DNA of 64,000 nucleotides, from the NCBI GenBank assembly GCA_005784505.1, contig VCAZ01000097.1, forward strand, positions 1,222,501 through 1,286,500. The letters run 5' to 3'. Each line of letters begins with the position of its first letter. The stretch's first letter is position 1. The stretch is from Bagarius yarrelli (lineage: Eukaryota > Chordata > Actinopteri > Siluriformes > Sisoridae). Below, piece by piece: positions 45,201 through 58,700 of this stretch. The notes below the pieces were generated by a model. The model did not search any database and was not told where the DNA came from. It saw only the letters and a list, made by a program, of their open reading frames with translations. Position numbers and translations under genes: made by a program.

Positions 45201-46990
45201 CAGATGCAATAAGTCTCTTATCACATGTTGACAGACTTTTTAGAAGTCATATTGTCATTGCTGATTACACAGGTATGATCATAATAAGAAAGTCAAAGTG
45301 AGACCCCAAAACAATGACTTTGAGGACCTTTAAAGGTTTTTTTTTTACTGTATTTTACTAACTAATTAAATTATCAGACCCAAAACTTATTAAATATAAA
45401 TTTACACTCAAGATTAACACTGAAAATAATTTACATAAATTTTTTTAAAATCTAAAGTTCGATACCGTATTAAGTATCAGCAATTAAATGTATTTAATGG
45501 ATGTAATTATTTATTTAGTTTCTATATAGAGAACACTTGCTGATACTTTCCAGCCATGTATTTATTTTCTTCTTGTTAATTTTGCTTCGAAATAAATCAT
45601 TGGAAGTAGCTGGACGCAGATTTGGAGCTTTTTTTCGAACCGACATTTGTGCTAGCCATCTTTGCTGAGAATTACTGCCAAGAGACACGTCCCTCTTTGA
45701 CCGTGATTGGCCCTGGTCTGAACATGATTCTTTGACATTTCCACACTTGGCCATTGACTGGAAGTGATGTCACACCCACATACAAACACGTCTGATAGTA
45801 TAGTCCCACCCCGACGCTGATTTGACAGTTTTTTTAAGCGTAATTCTATTTGCAAGTCTATTTCAGTTTGCAATTGCATTTTGATAATTTTACAATTTAT
45901 ATAGAAAACAGTTGCAAGTACAAAAAAAAAAATTCTCCAAAATATCCTGCCACATGATACTGTACTATATGCTGTAAAAGCTATTTAAACAGTAAACCTG
46001 AATTATCCGGAATTTATATTTGGAGAAATGTTGGCCAAATATATTTCTCTGTGCTCAGTTTTCTTCCCACAGATTACCAACCTATCAACAGAACTGATTA
46101 GAGCCAGAGAGGGATTTATTGTCCATCTCCCATCATCTCGTTTTGTCTGATCTATGGTCTAAATTCTGGGGCTCACGGATTGATCTGTCATGTCCATTTC
46201 TCAAAGCTGTGAAACAGGTCTTCTATTCCTGCTCTGCTCATCCATCAGTCATTAATTCCATCAATGCCATCAATTTATCACTCACAGGTGACACGGAGCG
46301 ATGAACCAAACTCTAGATGTCATTATTTGAATAGGATGAATGTATATGTGTTTTTGTATGTATCTTATTGAATGCACGTTGAGGAACCTTAACCTGTTGC
46401 AAATTAAGCTGAAATTAGACTCACGAGAGAGGAAACATCTACACAATCCCAAAATGAAAATAGCTTTACAGGTGGTGGCCACAAACTATTATTTACTCTT
46501 GAACCTACACCCGTATCATTTTTCTCAAGTTTTATGTGTTGTTTTTTTTTCCACTGCTGTCATTTCGGTTGCACAGCTAGTCCAGAAAAACAGCACATCC
46601 AGACATGCTTCTCTTTGCACAGCTTCAAAAGCATGCAATGTTACATGAGGAGAGATGAACAAGGCCATAGAAAATAATCCAGCAATAGGACTGGCAACTG
46701 CTCCCTTTTCAAGGAGGAACAGGAGAACAGCCAAACCCTTTAAAATGACATTTTGCAGGCTGCTGGTGTGCATTTTTCTGGCCAAATTGTCAGGCAAAGA
46801 CTCTATAAAGGTAATGTGAGGACACACATTCACGTGTTTACAGCCCAGCACCAAGCAGCACATTTTTCTATTTGCTAGAATACACCAGATTTAGCAGATC
46901 CACCTTTAGTGTCCTTCTTTCTTCACAAATGCTAATGCATGCTAGGTGCATATTATGCTTTTCTCTGGTGCATGACATTGTCCAGCCTCA
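42250..46990. other. Intergenic, sparse features
   Basis: Contains a (GT)n array (44944-44968), a palindromic GGGGTA-rich patch around 43510-43590 that may be a DNA-transposon end, and otherwise AT-rich sequence. 45515-45880 on the - strand has overlapping short open frames that may be an old transposon relic. No gene is supported. Confidence 0.4.
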
Positions 46991-47032
46991 TGGGGCCAGA
47001 ATGTGTTGACATTTTCTGAATGATGAGGATCC

Positions 47033-47723
47033 TTATGCTATCAAATGGACCTTTTGTTCCTTAGATCTAAATCTAAATAAGACCCTCTGGGAAAACATGT
47101 GAAGATACTGGATGAAGGACATGGGCTTTATTTGCAGGTTGTACAACCTAGCGAATGTATTAAGAGTAGCCCAACCTGCAGTTCTACATATGTCTGCTAG
47201 TAAGGCCTCGTTCACAAAGGCTGATGTGGCGGCCATCCTCCTGGTGGAGTAAACTCTCACCCCAGCAGGAAGTGTAAACCCCTGGCCTTGGTGGGCCTTT
47301 AGGATCACGTCCACTATCCAGTAGGAGATCCTCTGCTTGGAGGCGGCGTCCCCTTTCCGCTGTTCTCTGTAGCAGACGGAGGTCATAGTTCCCCCGCTGA
47401 GGAGGAATAGCTTATAAGGTCACCACCTGGTCCCTAAAAGTAGAAGTGGTTTCATAACAATGTGAGTATTTGCTGGACCAAAGGGAATTCCAGGACACCT
47501 TTTTCATGGGCACCCCTGTCCGTTTTTTCCCATGGACTGAGGTCAAAATTAACCAATTGCGTGCAATCAAGAAGGCTGCAAAGAGCTCCCCCGATGAAAG
47601 TCTATCTTTTCTTTTCTCTTTGATGTGAAGCAGAAATGTTAATGCTCTGCTTCTGAGCTGTGCGGATTGAAGAGATGGTAAATGGTTGTAGATGTCTGCA
47701 AGTTCAAACACAAGTAGCCACAA
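47033..47723 (-). mobile_element. DIRS-type retrotransposon fragment (tyrosine recombinase end)
   Basis: The - strand encodes SKQRISYWIVDVILKAHQ and then GVRVYSTRRMAATSAF...LADICRTAGWATLNTFARLY. This resembles the C-terminal tyrosine-recombinase domain of fish DIRS elements: R around the STR position, then the AGW...TFARFY catalytic-Tyr context. 47412-47723 continues a decayed upstream part. No terminal repeats are identified. Confidence 0.65.
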
Positions 47724-48639
47724 TTGCTGCCATGGACAAGCTAATGGAACAGGCCATTCCTTTGCAATTACAAGAATTAATCACCAGCTTTGTTCAACTA
47801 TAGTCAAAATCTGTAATGTAAAGTGGCCACATGATGCAAACAAAGGATAAATGACACTAATAACAATGATGTTGATATAACAATAGCATTTACATTACAT
47901 GCCACATCAGAGCTTGGTTCCTTAGGCTCCTCCGTGGTGCCACAAAAAAGGTTCAGAAACTATCTGGTGGTCACAAACCGGTCCTGCAGTCTAGGAGACT
48001 GCATACAGTATCTAACCTCTAACCTTGACTAAATTAATAAGTGAAGCTTTCCCACTGTACTGAAACATGCGAATAGGTAGAAACATTTTTACAGTAGAAA
48101 CAGTTTGTTAATGTGTGTGCATCTTTTGTACACCAAACCTTTCTGCAAAGTGTGAGCCAGCTGGGTGAATTTGTGAGTCTTTGTCTGTGCGTATGTGCAA
48201 ATGTCACACTGCCAAGCCAGCGTGTCACTGAGGGTGGTAGTGACGTGACAGACAGACGTGACATTTACCTTTTAAGTTCTTTTCTTTTTGTCTCCATCCA
48301 TGCCTATCTTTCACACATTTGTATGTGTTTATGCCTGGACGTGTGTGCATAATCAACCATCCCATTTTAGATCATTTGCATCTATTTCTTAGTTTAAATA
48401 ACAGAAATGAGCCAGATGTGGCCGATTTCCTGGATGTTCTAATTTATCATCTTAGGCATGTTGTGAAGATGATCTAATATAATATTTAGATCTTCATTTA
48501 TTAATCATGATTTGTTAATAATCACAACAGTAACTGCCCCCGTCAATAAGTCAGCTACAAGATTGAAAGTGTGACAAATGCATGAATAAATATGTTTTCT
48601 GTTCATATGTAACTCAAATCTATAATATTCGGTGTCACC

Positions 48640-49365
48640 CAGATAAGGATGGGTCTTTCTTAAGGCTGGTTCCTCTTAAGGTTTCTTCCAACCTCATCTC
48701 AGAGAGGTTTTTTTCTTGCCACAGTTGCCACTGAATTATTAAGGACAAACTAGTGAAATCTTGCGTTAGGAATTTTTAGGAATCTTGCGTTATGTTACAT
48801 TTTTTGATAAAACGAGATGGTTTTTTGTGTGTGTCGGATGGGAGAGGTTTGAAAATCTACTCCTGTGTCAACCTCTTTTGTGTCCGTGTCAGTGTAGGAG
48901 ACCACACACACTCACACTCACTCCTATAGACAATTAGAATCACCAATCAATCTAACATACATGTTTTTGGACTGTGGGAGGAAACCGGAGAAGCTGGAGT
49001 TAACACACACACACCGTATGACCCGCCTCCAGTTGATGATCACATCACCAGGGTGACCGAGGACGTTTCCACTCTGCCATGAAGACGTTCCAGCTGTTTT
49101 TAGAGGACTTTAAGTTGCTCACACACACACACACACACAGTGTAACTACATAATTCCTGCTACCTGTTTTTCACCCAGATGAGGACGGGTTCTCTGAGTC
49201 TGGTTCCTCTCAAGGTTTCTTCCTATTCCGTCTCAGGGAGTTTTTCCTTGCCACCGTCACCCCCAGCTTGCTCATCAGGGACAAACTGATTTCTGATTCA
49301 TTTTTATCTTATAAATTCTTTGATTGTGTAAAGCTGCTTTGTGACAATTACCGTTGTAAGGTATA
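48640..49365 (+). mobile_element. Repeat cluster: LINE 3' UTR pieces and family C copy
   Basis: 48645-48740 and 49178-49365 share 'ctggttcctct', 'aaggtttcttcc' and 'ttgccac', a recurrent fish LINE 3' UTR block. Between them a reverse family C repeat (48890-49020) and a CA run (49120-49138) are seen. Confidence 0.55.
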
Positions 49366-49399
49366 CAAGCATTTAATTTCACACTAGATGAAGAGTCTG

Positions 49400-51000
49400 G
49401 AAATATTAGACTAGAAGCTTGTTTTGGACAACTCCTGTATCGGACAATACATTTAATTGTTTTCAATAGAATTGTTAAAGTTACTTAAAAGAATCATCCA
49501 CAGGTTCAGGTTAATTACTATTAATACTAAACACTGTTGAGCTTTTATCTGTCATGAATAGGATTTCATAGAACATCCTTTTTTTAGGAGTTCTCCCCTG
49601 TGACCATCTACCAAAAACCTCTAAAAGGAAAGTACCATCAATTTTGGGCATATTTATCTTTCAGTTGTTATGTGAGACTAAAGACAGTTAACTAAAAAAA
49701 AACCCCCCAAAATCCTCTTTATTGAGTAAAGCATAACACATTACACTGCTTACACATACCGTTTACTCCACCAATTCATTTCTTCTGTTGTTCAGTGGGG
49801 AGTTGTTATCAAGAAAGCTGCTCATACCTGCTGGCTCCAGATGGCCATGCCACCTGCCTCCTTTCATCAAACAAAAAGTGCAATTATCCAACAAAGAGAA
49901 GGAAGGAAAGCTGTTTCTCAATGTCCATCAGATGGCATGCTTCCAATTTTATGGTCAACTCATATCAGAACAAATGCTGATCATCTAACTGACATTTCTA
50001 TTGCCAACCTGCTGGATGTCTAATCTCAACCTCTCCCAGATCTTTTTCATATGAAGTGAGAGCCAGATCAATGTCACTGTCAAAGGATCAGAAAAAACCC
50101 CACAGCTGTGTATTCAGACACACACAAATATTATGAAAGGTACTTTAATAATACTGTATAGATTGATATATAGTTTGCTTTATGGAGCAAAAAGTTTTAG
50201 CCTTATCGTTAGCAAACTAAAGAAAGGATATACTGATACTAGATGTTTTAATTGATTTAATGACACATCTATCCTTAAGTATAGATGCTAAACGTAAGGA
50301 ATTGCATTTAATAAATGCAAAAGCACAAACATCAGAGGCAAAAAAACAGATTTTTTTTATTTATTACTGAACAGTGAATGAAAAGTGTAAAGGGCAGATC
50401 TCAGGACTAAGCTAAATGCACCAGAGTTCATGTCTCCCAAAACAGTTATGGGACTACAAAGCATTTTCCCTTCTTGGATGAAGTGACTTATTCTTATCAA
50501 TCTGGAATGACTTGTTCAGAGAAAGCCTGTGTTACTGCTCAAGAAAGTGTGGCGATGTCAGTTCTTAAGGTTAAACCTAAAATGCAGGGTGGGAAGAAAA
50601 CATATAAGAGGCTTCAAAGTCCTCAAACCTTCAGAGAAACACAGCAAACAACCCTGTGGCAAAGATAGCAGGTTCTGTGCCTGACATAAAAATAGGTCAA
50701 GCAGTGGAAAATGCTTGTTAGTGGGAAAGGGTAGATCCACCTCATTTTCTAAAACATGGGAAATCACTTATTAAGGGCAAGGATCAGTAGTTTACATGTA
50801 AGTTCTTACGGAAAACTGCTAGTGAGCTGACTGCATTGTTTATGGAAGGCCTACAGCTATTGACTTTACTTGCTTGTGGGTTAGCAGCATAATAGCAATG
50901 AGTGTATTGTGGAATCCTCCAAATTCAGTCATTCTGCTTGTATTTTCAAATATTCAATTGTACTCAACATATTATAGTTGTTTGTGCTACGACATCTAAG
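49400..51000. other. Intergenic, nothing recognised
   Basis: AT-rich sequence with short chance frames only. Confidence 0.45.
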
Positions 51001-51009
51001 ATAGTAACT

Positions 51010-51650
51010 TCTTCTTCTTCTCCTTTCGGCTGTTCTTTTTTAGGGGTCACTACAGTAAATCATCTGTCTAACCATATTCTCTACGTCCTCTTCACTCACA
51101 CACACTAACTTCATGTCCTCGTTTATCGCATCCAAATACCTCCCCTTTGGTCTTCCATTTTATCTTCTGCCTGGTAGCTTCATTTCTAACATCCTCCTAC
51201 CAATATATTCACTATCCCTCCTCTGGACATGTCCAAACCACCTCAATCTGTGCTTCCCTGACTTTCTCCCCAAAACATCCAACATGATCCGTCCCCCTGA
51301 TGAACCAGTTCCTAATCTTGTTTAACATCTTCAGCTCTGCTACTTCCAGCTCTGCTACCTGTCTCTTCCCCAGCGTCACTGTCTCTAAACCATACATCAT
51401 AGCTGGTCTCACCACTGTCTCTAAACCATACATCATAGCTGGTATCACCACTGTCTCTAAACCATACATCATAGCTGTCTCCCCACTGTCTCAAACCTTA
51501 CTCAGTCTCACCACTGTCTCTAAACCATACATCATAGCTGGTCTCACCACTGTCTCTAAACCATACATCATAGCTGGTCTCACCACTGTCTCTAAACCAT
51601 ACATCATAGCTGGTCTCACCACTGTCTCTAAACCATACATCATAGCTGGT
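51010..51650 (-). mobile_element. Antisense LINE reverse-transcriptase fragment with tandem expansion
   Basis: The - strand encodes YGLETVTLGKRQVAELEVAE followed by a RNWFIRGTDHVGCFGEKVRE-type block, a typical C-terminal region of fish L1-like reverse transcriptases. Its upstream end is expanded into a 36-bp tandem array (51374-51650). Confidence 0.75.
51374..51650. repeat. 36-bp tandem array inside LINE coding sequence
   Basis: Seven near-identical units containing 'actgtctctaaaccatacat' plus one degenerate shortened unit (about 51481-51508). On the - strand each unit encodes MMYGLETVVRPA-type dodecapeptides, so the array keeps frame except at the degenerate unit. Confidence 0.9.
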
Positions 51651-51659
51651 CAAGATGGT

Positions 51660-52580
51660 AACTGTTGGAATAAAACCCCCATAATGCAATAAAACTCTGT
51701 TCTGGTGTAGGTATCTTAACTTTAAATCTTATAAAGAGCTGCAACATCATATACACTGTTTTGGGTTTTTTGATAATTCATATTCATGTCTGAAGATACA
51801 ACAATTTAAGCTACTTAAATAATATTCCAAACTCCTATTAAAAGGTGTGTCCCTTTTGGGAAACCTGGATTTCAGATTATCTAACAATCCCATCTGGTGA
51901 ATTTATGAGACTAATGAGAATCCATGCACTTACCAGGGAATTTACAACTATTTTCCCCTCTATTGGGTATTTAAGGTACATTGACAAAAAAACTAAAGGA
52001 AGTATATTGTATTTAAAACTGTGTGCTTTGATTGCCAGGTATTTTATGGGTTCTATGACTTTTATTATAGACTGGGTTTTAGGAAGCCCTTGTCCAGTTT
52101 ACTCCTGAGACGAACATCTCTATCTTGGCGGTCCAGTCAATGCTAAATTATTACCTCTAACAGCTTCACATTTGCTGGAGAGCATGGTGTTAAGTGCACA
52201 CTTCCCTCTACAGCGATCACATTAACCTCCTCAGAGGAAGATAAATGCAGTGTTTGGGCCTTACTCTGGGGGTTTGGACCAAAAGTCTAGTTGCTCACGT
52301 TCCTTGAGGGGAACATCAGTTCATCTATGGGATTGAGTCATTTGTTCATCATATGACAGCCTCATAAGTTTAGGCTATGTACTGAGGATATATACTATAG
52401 GAAATGATTAGTTAATCTCCCGAGTCTTCGGGACTGAGTTGTTCATCATGTTAATTCCTGGTTTAAAATCTTACAGTAAATAAAGCTCTGTAACGTTTTC
52501 ATGGTTGCTTTCCAGATTTTTGCAAGACAGCTTAATACGCTAGCTAAAAAAATCAGCACTTTATCAAAACTTTCTTAAAC
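51660..52580. other. Unclassified intergenic block
   Basis: A segment around 52100-52400 has 'cacgttccttgaggggaaca', reminiscent of DIRS-element terminal sequence, but no structure is complete. Confidence 0.3.
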
Positions 52581-52589
52581 TATACTTAA

Positions 52590-52865
52590 ATGTAAATGCC
52601 TTTATTTTGTCACATATACTTTTTTACAGCACAGTGAAATTCTTTTTTCGCATATCCCATCTTAGTAAGTTGGGGGTCAGAGCACAGGGTCAGCTATGAT
52701 ACAGCGCCCCTGGAGCAGGAAGGGACCCAACAGTGGTTGGCTTGCCAGCTTAAACCCAGGTGTTTCTGGTCCACAGATCAACAGCTGGCGGTGGTGGGGC
52801 TTGAGCCCAGGTCTTTCTGGTCTTCAGATCAGCATCTCAGTGCCCTTAACCATTTGAGCTGCCCT
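52590..52865 (-). repeat. SINE family B, reverse
   Basis: It runs from 'tttgtcacatatactttttt' to 'aaccatttgagct', with the internal blocks 'agttgggggtcagagcacag' and 'cagctggcggtggtggggct'. Confidence 0.75.
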
Positions 52866-52869
52866 TAAG

Positions 52870-54870
52870 AGACAATTAATAAGGGGCAAATATTTTTTTT
52901 ACCAGACTGGACATCATTTGTATCTAATGAGTATGAGTTGTGGCAGCAAATAAGTAACACGCGGAGGGTGTAGAACAGATGCTCTCTCTTTGAGCTGTCA
53001 TAATTCACATGTTCTTACTTGGTTAAATATGTCTATTACTTACATGGTGTGTGCAAAAAATAAGGTTATATGAGATATAAAACATAACCAGTAACTAATT
53101 TGCAAACATGCAGATCTATTTCTTGTTGAAAGTCTATTTTTTATATATATATATATTTTTTATTATCTGCAAAAAGCAAATGTTAATTAAATTTATATAA
53201 AAACGGCAGATTTCACTCATTTGAATTATCAATAACAAAACATAATAAAAAAAGCACAAAGACATAAAATAGAGTTAATTACAAATAATCGTATCAGAAT
53301 CATTCGTTTTTGAAGTATAGAACATGTACAAGAGATAATGCAGAGACGCAGCGAGTAAAACAAAGCAAAAAAACAAAGAATGTGATGTGTGAAGTAGAAT
53401 GAAATCTGTTATTATATTATAATGATGTTAATTATGCTGTCTTTCTCTCTGCTGCAACACTTGACAAAAGGATCTTTATACATAATTACACACTGATTGA
53501 CATGTCAAATTAATAAGGACTGAATAGCGCTAAATGCCTGTTGTTACTTAGAGCAAGATGTTGAAACGGAAACGTCTGTGATAGTCACTACTCAAATTTA
53601 CTCCTTTTTTTTTAATTCTAAGAAATGACATTTTATGCACATGGCACGTTTGTAACCTTTCTTTTCTTCTTGGTAAAACCAGTTCTTTCTGGTAAAAAAT
53701 AAAAGCTAAATTTAGGAGAATTGTTAATGATGTAGTAAAATATTAGCTTTATCCTTCATTAAAGCTTCATGTATATAATTGACATTTTGTTCAGTTACTA
53801 TGATGTGCGGCCATATTGGAATGCATATTTAATACGCTTGAAAAATGTCATGTCAGCGTTTTCCGCCACTTCCGCATACGATAATTCTACCGCAGCATCA
53901 TGGTGTACATCGTATATATACTTAAAAATCCTGGCAGGGGTAGTAGGTCATCTGGGAACTTTTCACATTCTGTAATTTACATACTAAAGATTTGGACATA
54001 CTACTGGCCTCACATTCTTAGTTTTGCCTACTACATATTCGGAGGTATGTGATTTAGTGGCCATTGTTTCCTCCCAGATCCATGTTGCAGAAAGCAGCTT
54101 TATTAAACTACCTGGGGCAATTCAAAGATGTGGTCAAGAGGCAGGCAGAAGTAGATAAACAGTACTCATAAATCCAGTGAGCAAACAAGTATAGCAAACA
54201 GCTAACTTAAGTAGTCCGCTAAACTAAAAGTGACACCAGAAGTACTACGTGGGGGCTAGGTGGTGGAAGTACTAAGTGGGGGCTAGGTGGTGGGACCCCC
54301 CATCCTAGGTGCCGTGGGGTTTTAGATTGAGCAGAAATGTTGCAAGTTCTCAACATCCTTACAGTGGTCTGGTCACCAATAAGCATTTTCTAAAAGTCCA
54401 CTTGGATAGCTAACAGTTTTTTGCTTTCCACGTCGTCGTTTTGCTCTGCTTACCTTGCGGGGTTAAAAATTGCAGGTATGTAGGGGGAATATGTGAGGGG
54501 GGAATCCTGTCTCTGTAAAAAACAGCCCCCACGCCATACATTATGTTGTCTTATTTATTTACAGATCGTTAAACTTGTATTTACAAACTGCAGATATCTA
54601 TAAGGTTCATGTTCTTGTTTCAAGTTCCATGTTCTTGTTTTTTGTTTATATTGCGTTTATGTTTTGAGTTCATGTTCATTGTTAATGCCTTTGGTTATTT
54701 CCTGTTTTGTCCTTGTCATGTGATCTTTGTTCCCCCATATGTTCCTGTCACGAGATTCCTTTGTCTATGTGTCTTGTTCCCATTGGTTAGTCTTGTGACA
54801 ACTAGCAGATGTCTTCACTGATATCTTCAACACTTCAACTTCAACTGCTACCAATAAATTGCAGTGTACA

Positions 54871-54904
<34 letters not shown>

Positions 54905-55650
54905 CACATAATAAATATTATGCACTTTGAAATGTCCTTTACTGTTTTTTATTGAGTTTTGCTTTAAAGTTTTTTGCCAACAAGCAGGTGTATGTTTAAT
55001 TGTGTGTGTGTGTGTGTGTGTGTGTGCACGTAAAACAGATATGGTGTTTTATACCAATTAAATAGTTACTTTAATTGCATTATCTCACCAAATAATTATT
55101 CATACAGTTAGAACTTTACTATCTTGGAAAGAAGTCTTTAGTATAATCGTCATTAGTGACTACCTAAGACACCTTCACCCTCCTCCGAAACCAAAACCTG
55201 TACCTCACATGCCACACGCTGATTGCCAATTAGAGCAGAAATCAATTTGCAATCCCTATTGCTAAATTGATATCATTATGTTTAGTGTGGAATGAATAAT
55301 TGATGATCATATTATTATATCTAAGACCTAATGGTGCATAAAGTCGGCCTGGCAGGTTGTCGGACGAAAATGTGATTGTTGATAATTAGGGGTTATTATT
55401 ATCATCTTCCTATGGTGCACACAGTTTCCCAAGAAAGTACGAACAGACCACATGAGGTATCTTTTCTGCTTTAATTATTACAATTTATAATAGTATTAAT
55501 AGTATTAAAATGTTCTCTGGAACAGAAGCTCATTTTGTTCGAAAATTATATTATATAAAAATTATAATTATAAAAAAAACATGCTATTTATGAACAATGC
55601 ATGAATGTCAGAATACGTTTTAAGTAATAAGTAAAGAGATTAATTTGTGC
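52870..55650. other. Intergenic 3' of si
   Basis: Holds a dispersed repeat (54606-54825, related in reverse to 11080-11460), a (CA)n run (54868-54901) and a (GT)n run (55003-55026). A short direct repeat 'tactacgtgggggctaggtg' / 'tactaagtgggggctaggtg' lies near 54242 and 54268. An ATTAAA on the - strand at 55475-55470 could end the si transcript. Confidence 0.5.
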
Positions 55651-55659
55651 ATTTTTACA

Positions 55660-55737
55660 TTAAAATCCTGTACTCCAACTGATGGAGAAATCATTTCCTA
55701 TGGAATGTGATTTGTTCGTTGCATCTATAATGAGCTC
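55660..55737 (-). CDS. si: si terminal exon
   Basis: This has 25 codons plus TAA (55662-55660) after a poly-T acceptor ending tag. It encodes ELIIDATNKSHSIGNDFSIS then WSTGF. The Trp-Ser near the end matches the family's usual C-terminal strand. Confidence 0.78.
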   Translation of the reverse strand, partial: ELIIDATNKSHSIGNDFSISWSTGF

Positions 55738-58700
55738 CTAAAAAAAAAAAAAAAAAGAACCAATTGTGTTAAAACATAATACAGTTTAATTTCTATAATA
55801 CAGTTAAACTGACCTGATTGTTAAAATTAGACCTCAATAAGAACATAATATTATAAATTAAAGGGAAAAATACTATAAATAACTTATTCAGATGCTACAC
55901 ATTCAAATACAGACCATAAAACGATTTATTTTATTATTTTACACCAAACTTTACTTTTTTTTGAATTTGAAGAGCTATATAATAAAATGCATATACACTA
56001 ATAAAATCAGTTGTTTTTTAACTGTTGTATAATTATAAAATGCACAAACCACAAACAAACACAAAATTTCCTACTGCAGTATCAGTATTATAGCGGTGTC
56101 TTACCTCTGTGACTACATTATGGACAAATTCCAGAGCTGTGTCAGTTCCACCTGTCCTCATGGTCACCTTAGTGATGGGAACACCTCCGGCACCCCAAAC
56201 TTTCACTTGGCCAAGTTTGAGCTGATCAACTGGAGCTACACCATTATGTATAACTAAGTTTGCAAGATTGTTCTGAAACACACAGAAAGATATAAATGTT
56301 GCTGACTAAAATTATATTGTATATAAAATTACATTTATACATAATAATCAATTATCAACAGTTTTAAATTGCAAAGTGTTTATATAACATAATTTATCAA
56401 GTCCATACGATCCCCGGTGTGCCACTATATAACTATATACTGGCATAAATTTAGGAACATATTATGCTAGGTTTTGATATGAAATACAACCAGGAAGCTA
56501 AGCTATATGATCCGATTACATGAATATAGTAACAGAAAAATGACAAGATGTACATAAAAATAGTAAGAAACACATTGTTTGATAATTTTATACTTACCCT
56601 AATCACGCTAAAGTATGTCAGGAAATATGCATTATTTGCATACGTGTCTGGAAGGAAAGGATAAAAAGAAATAGAAAAATAGTCATTTAAAATGAATATT
56701 TTTGGCAGTTTAATGTAATCAAACACTTTTTTTGACATGGTATTCTAAACAGTAGCGGGTGGTGCATTTGGTAGCTGGGGCTTCAGTGGGGACTGATACA
56801 CCTCTTAATACCCCCGGTATCATGTTGCAATTATAGAAACCATCAATACTATACAAAACGCAATATAACACGGCGTGGAATTACAAAGAGAAAGAGACAT
56901 TTTACATATTGGAGCAAAAAACCCTGTTAAAGAAACTCCCAACCTTTTATACTACAACCGCAACTAACTAACTATACTAGTTAGCTTCGGGGTGCCAAAC
57001 TCCCCATGACGTCTAACTTTTCTGAAAAAAATCCACCTTAAAAACATTTTTTTCAAGGATGTCCAAGACCAAGCTAATGTCTCCTCCTCTGTTAGCCAAT
57101 GTTGGCGTAAAAATTCTAATTCAACTGTACAGACGCCTTGCAGTAGTCTGTGCAGGGCTGTAAGAATTTACTCTGATTAACCAATCGGAGGACGGAAAGA
57201 TATTGATGTCATCGTGCGCCAGCTAGCGGGCTTCGAAAGGCGGGTTTTAAAATCAGAGAAACACAACGCAGTTGAGAGAATAAACTGTTGACAATAAATT
57301 AATACAATTTAATATAACAAATATTAGAATTGAGGTTGTAAATGTAGGTCAGTGATTCTGATAGTGTTTAGACAGCAGAGAAAAACTTACTGACCCGCAC
57401 TGACCAACACTGAATGTTGTTCTGAATAAGCAGCACATATATGACGCACTATCATCCGGGATTTGATAAGTGGTGGCAATTTGTATACAAAGTCTATATA
57501 TAATTAAGAGTAAGAAAGTTGTAAATAAAATAGCAGGGTAAAGCTTAGTAGATGAAATGCCCCAGCCCAATATGAGGTAGCATATACTGTGATTGTAATG
57601 TAGGGCAGTGATTCTGATAGTGTTTAGACAGCAGAGAAAAACTTACTGACCCGCACTGACCAACACTGAATGTTGTTCTGAATAAGCAGCACATATATGA
57701 CGCACTATCATCCGGGATTTGATAAGTGGTGGCAATTTGTATACAAAGTCTATATATAATTAAGAGTAAGAAAGTTGTAAATAAAATAGCAGGGTAAAGC
57801 TTAGCCCTGGACAGCCCCAGCCCAATATTAGCCCTGACTATTACACACTATATGTTACTCTACAATACAGTGAATTAGATGCCTAATGTTTTGTGTAGAA
57901 ATGGTGTAATGTTGGATATGCACAGCTGAAAAACCCACCTATTCCCTCACCATCATCCCAGAACAAAGAACCAGAAGCTGTTCCATGGTCATCCAGAGCA
58001 ACAATCAGACCAAGAGGATTTTTGCGACTGTATACACAATATAAATGTTTTATTCTGATTATTTTCACAAAAGCAGACATTTTTTATATCGTTGTACGAA
58101 AAAATAACCAATTAGACTACAACCAAGTCTTAAAATTATTCTAAAATTACACTTGAAATTTTATACCTGTACTGTGTGTTGTTTTCTGGTTTCTGCCATG
58201 GTAGGATGTGTCCTCCTCTTACATGTAGGTTAATGTGGTTAAGAGGAGTGGGCATGGTAAAAAAATTGCCTCTTACATTAACCAACTTTGCCTAAAACAA
58301 AAAAAAAAAAAGAAGAAAAATTATTGACTTAAAACTTCGTCTTGATATCAGGATTTTTTTTAAAAGTAACATTTGTCTAAATGATGGGATATAAAACGTT
58401 TTGGTGGGAACAAACCATTAAAGCATGCTTAATTTATGAGGATGCTACTGGTGCAGGTGTGTAAATGTAGAGATATTGAGGAATATAAGACAAACGAATA
58501 ATAAAGTTTCTTTCACCTTTTTCAGGGTCGTCTGTGTTTACTCAGCATTACAACTCATTCAAAATATGTTTAGTGGGTTAAGACCAGGGCTCTTACTAGC
58601 CCACAGAGTACTTTTACCCCAATCATAACAGCCTGTCTTTATGGCTGCCCTATTATTTTTAGTTGTTTTGTCAACGATACACACAAATAGGTAGGTAATT

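Noticed and set aside
45515..45880. Overlapping 75-79 codon frames on the - strand
   Set aside because: There are no splice sites, no family match and no clear composition signal. They may be a transposon relic but cannot be supported.
46056..46482. Strong acceptor-like sequence (ttcttcccacag) and neighbouring frames
   Set aside because: The following frames stop early in the phase required by the 34.8 kb candidate exon. A possible in-phase segment at 46410-46471 could not be supported by anything else.
51374..51650. CRISPR-like regular repeats
   Set aside because: The 36-bp units are contiguous with no unique spacers, in a eukaryotic genome, and are LINE-derived.
51300..51692. 130-codon frame with repeated TTVSKPYIIAG
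   Set aside because: It is the antisense of the tandemly expanded LINE reverse-transcriptase fragment, not a repeat protein gene.
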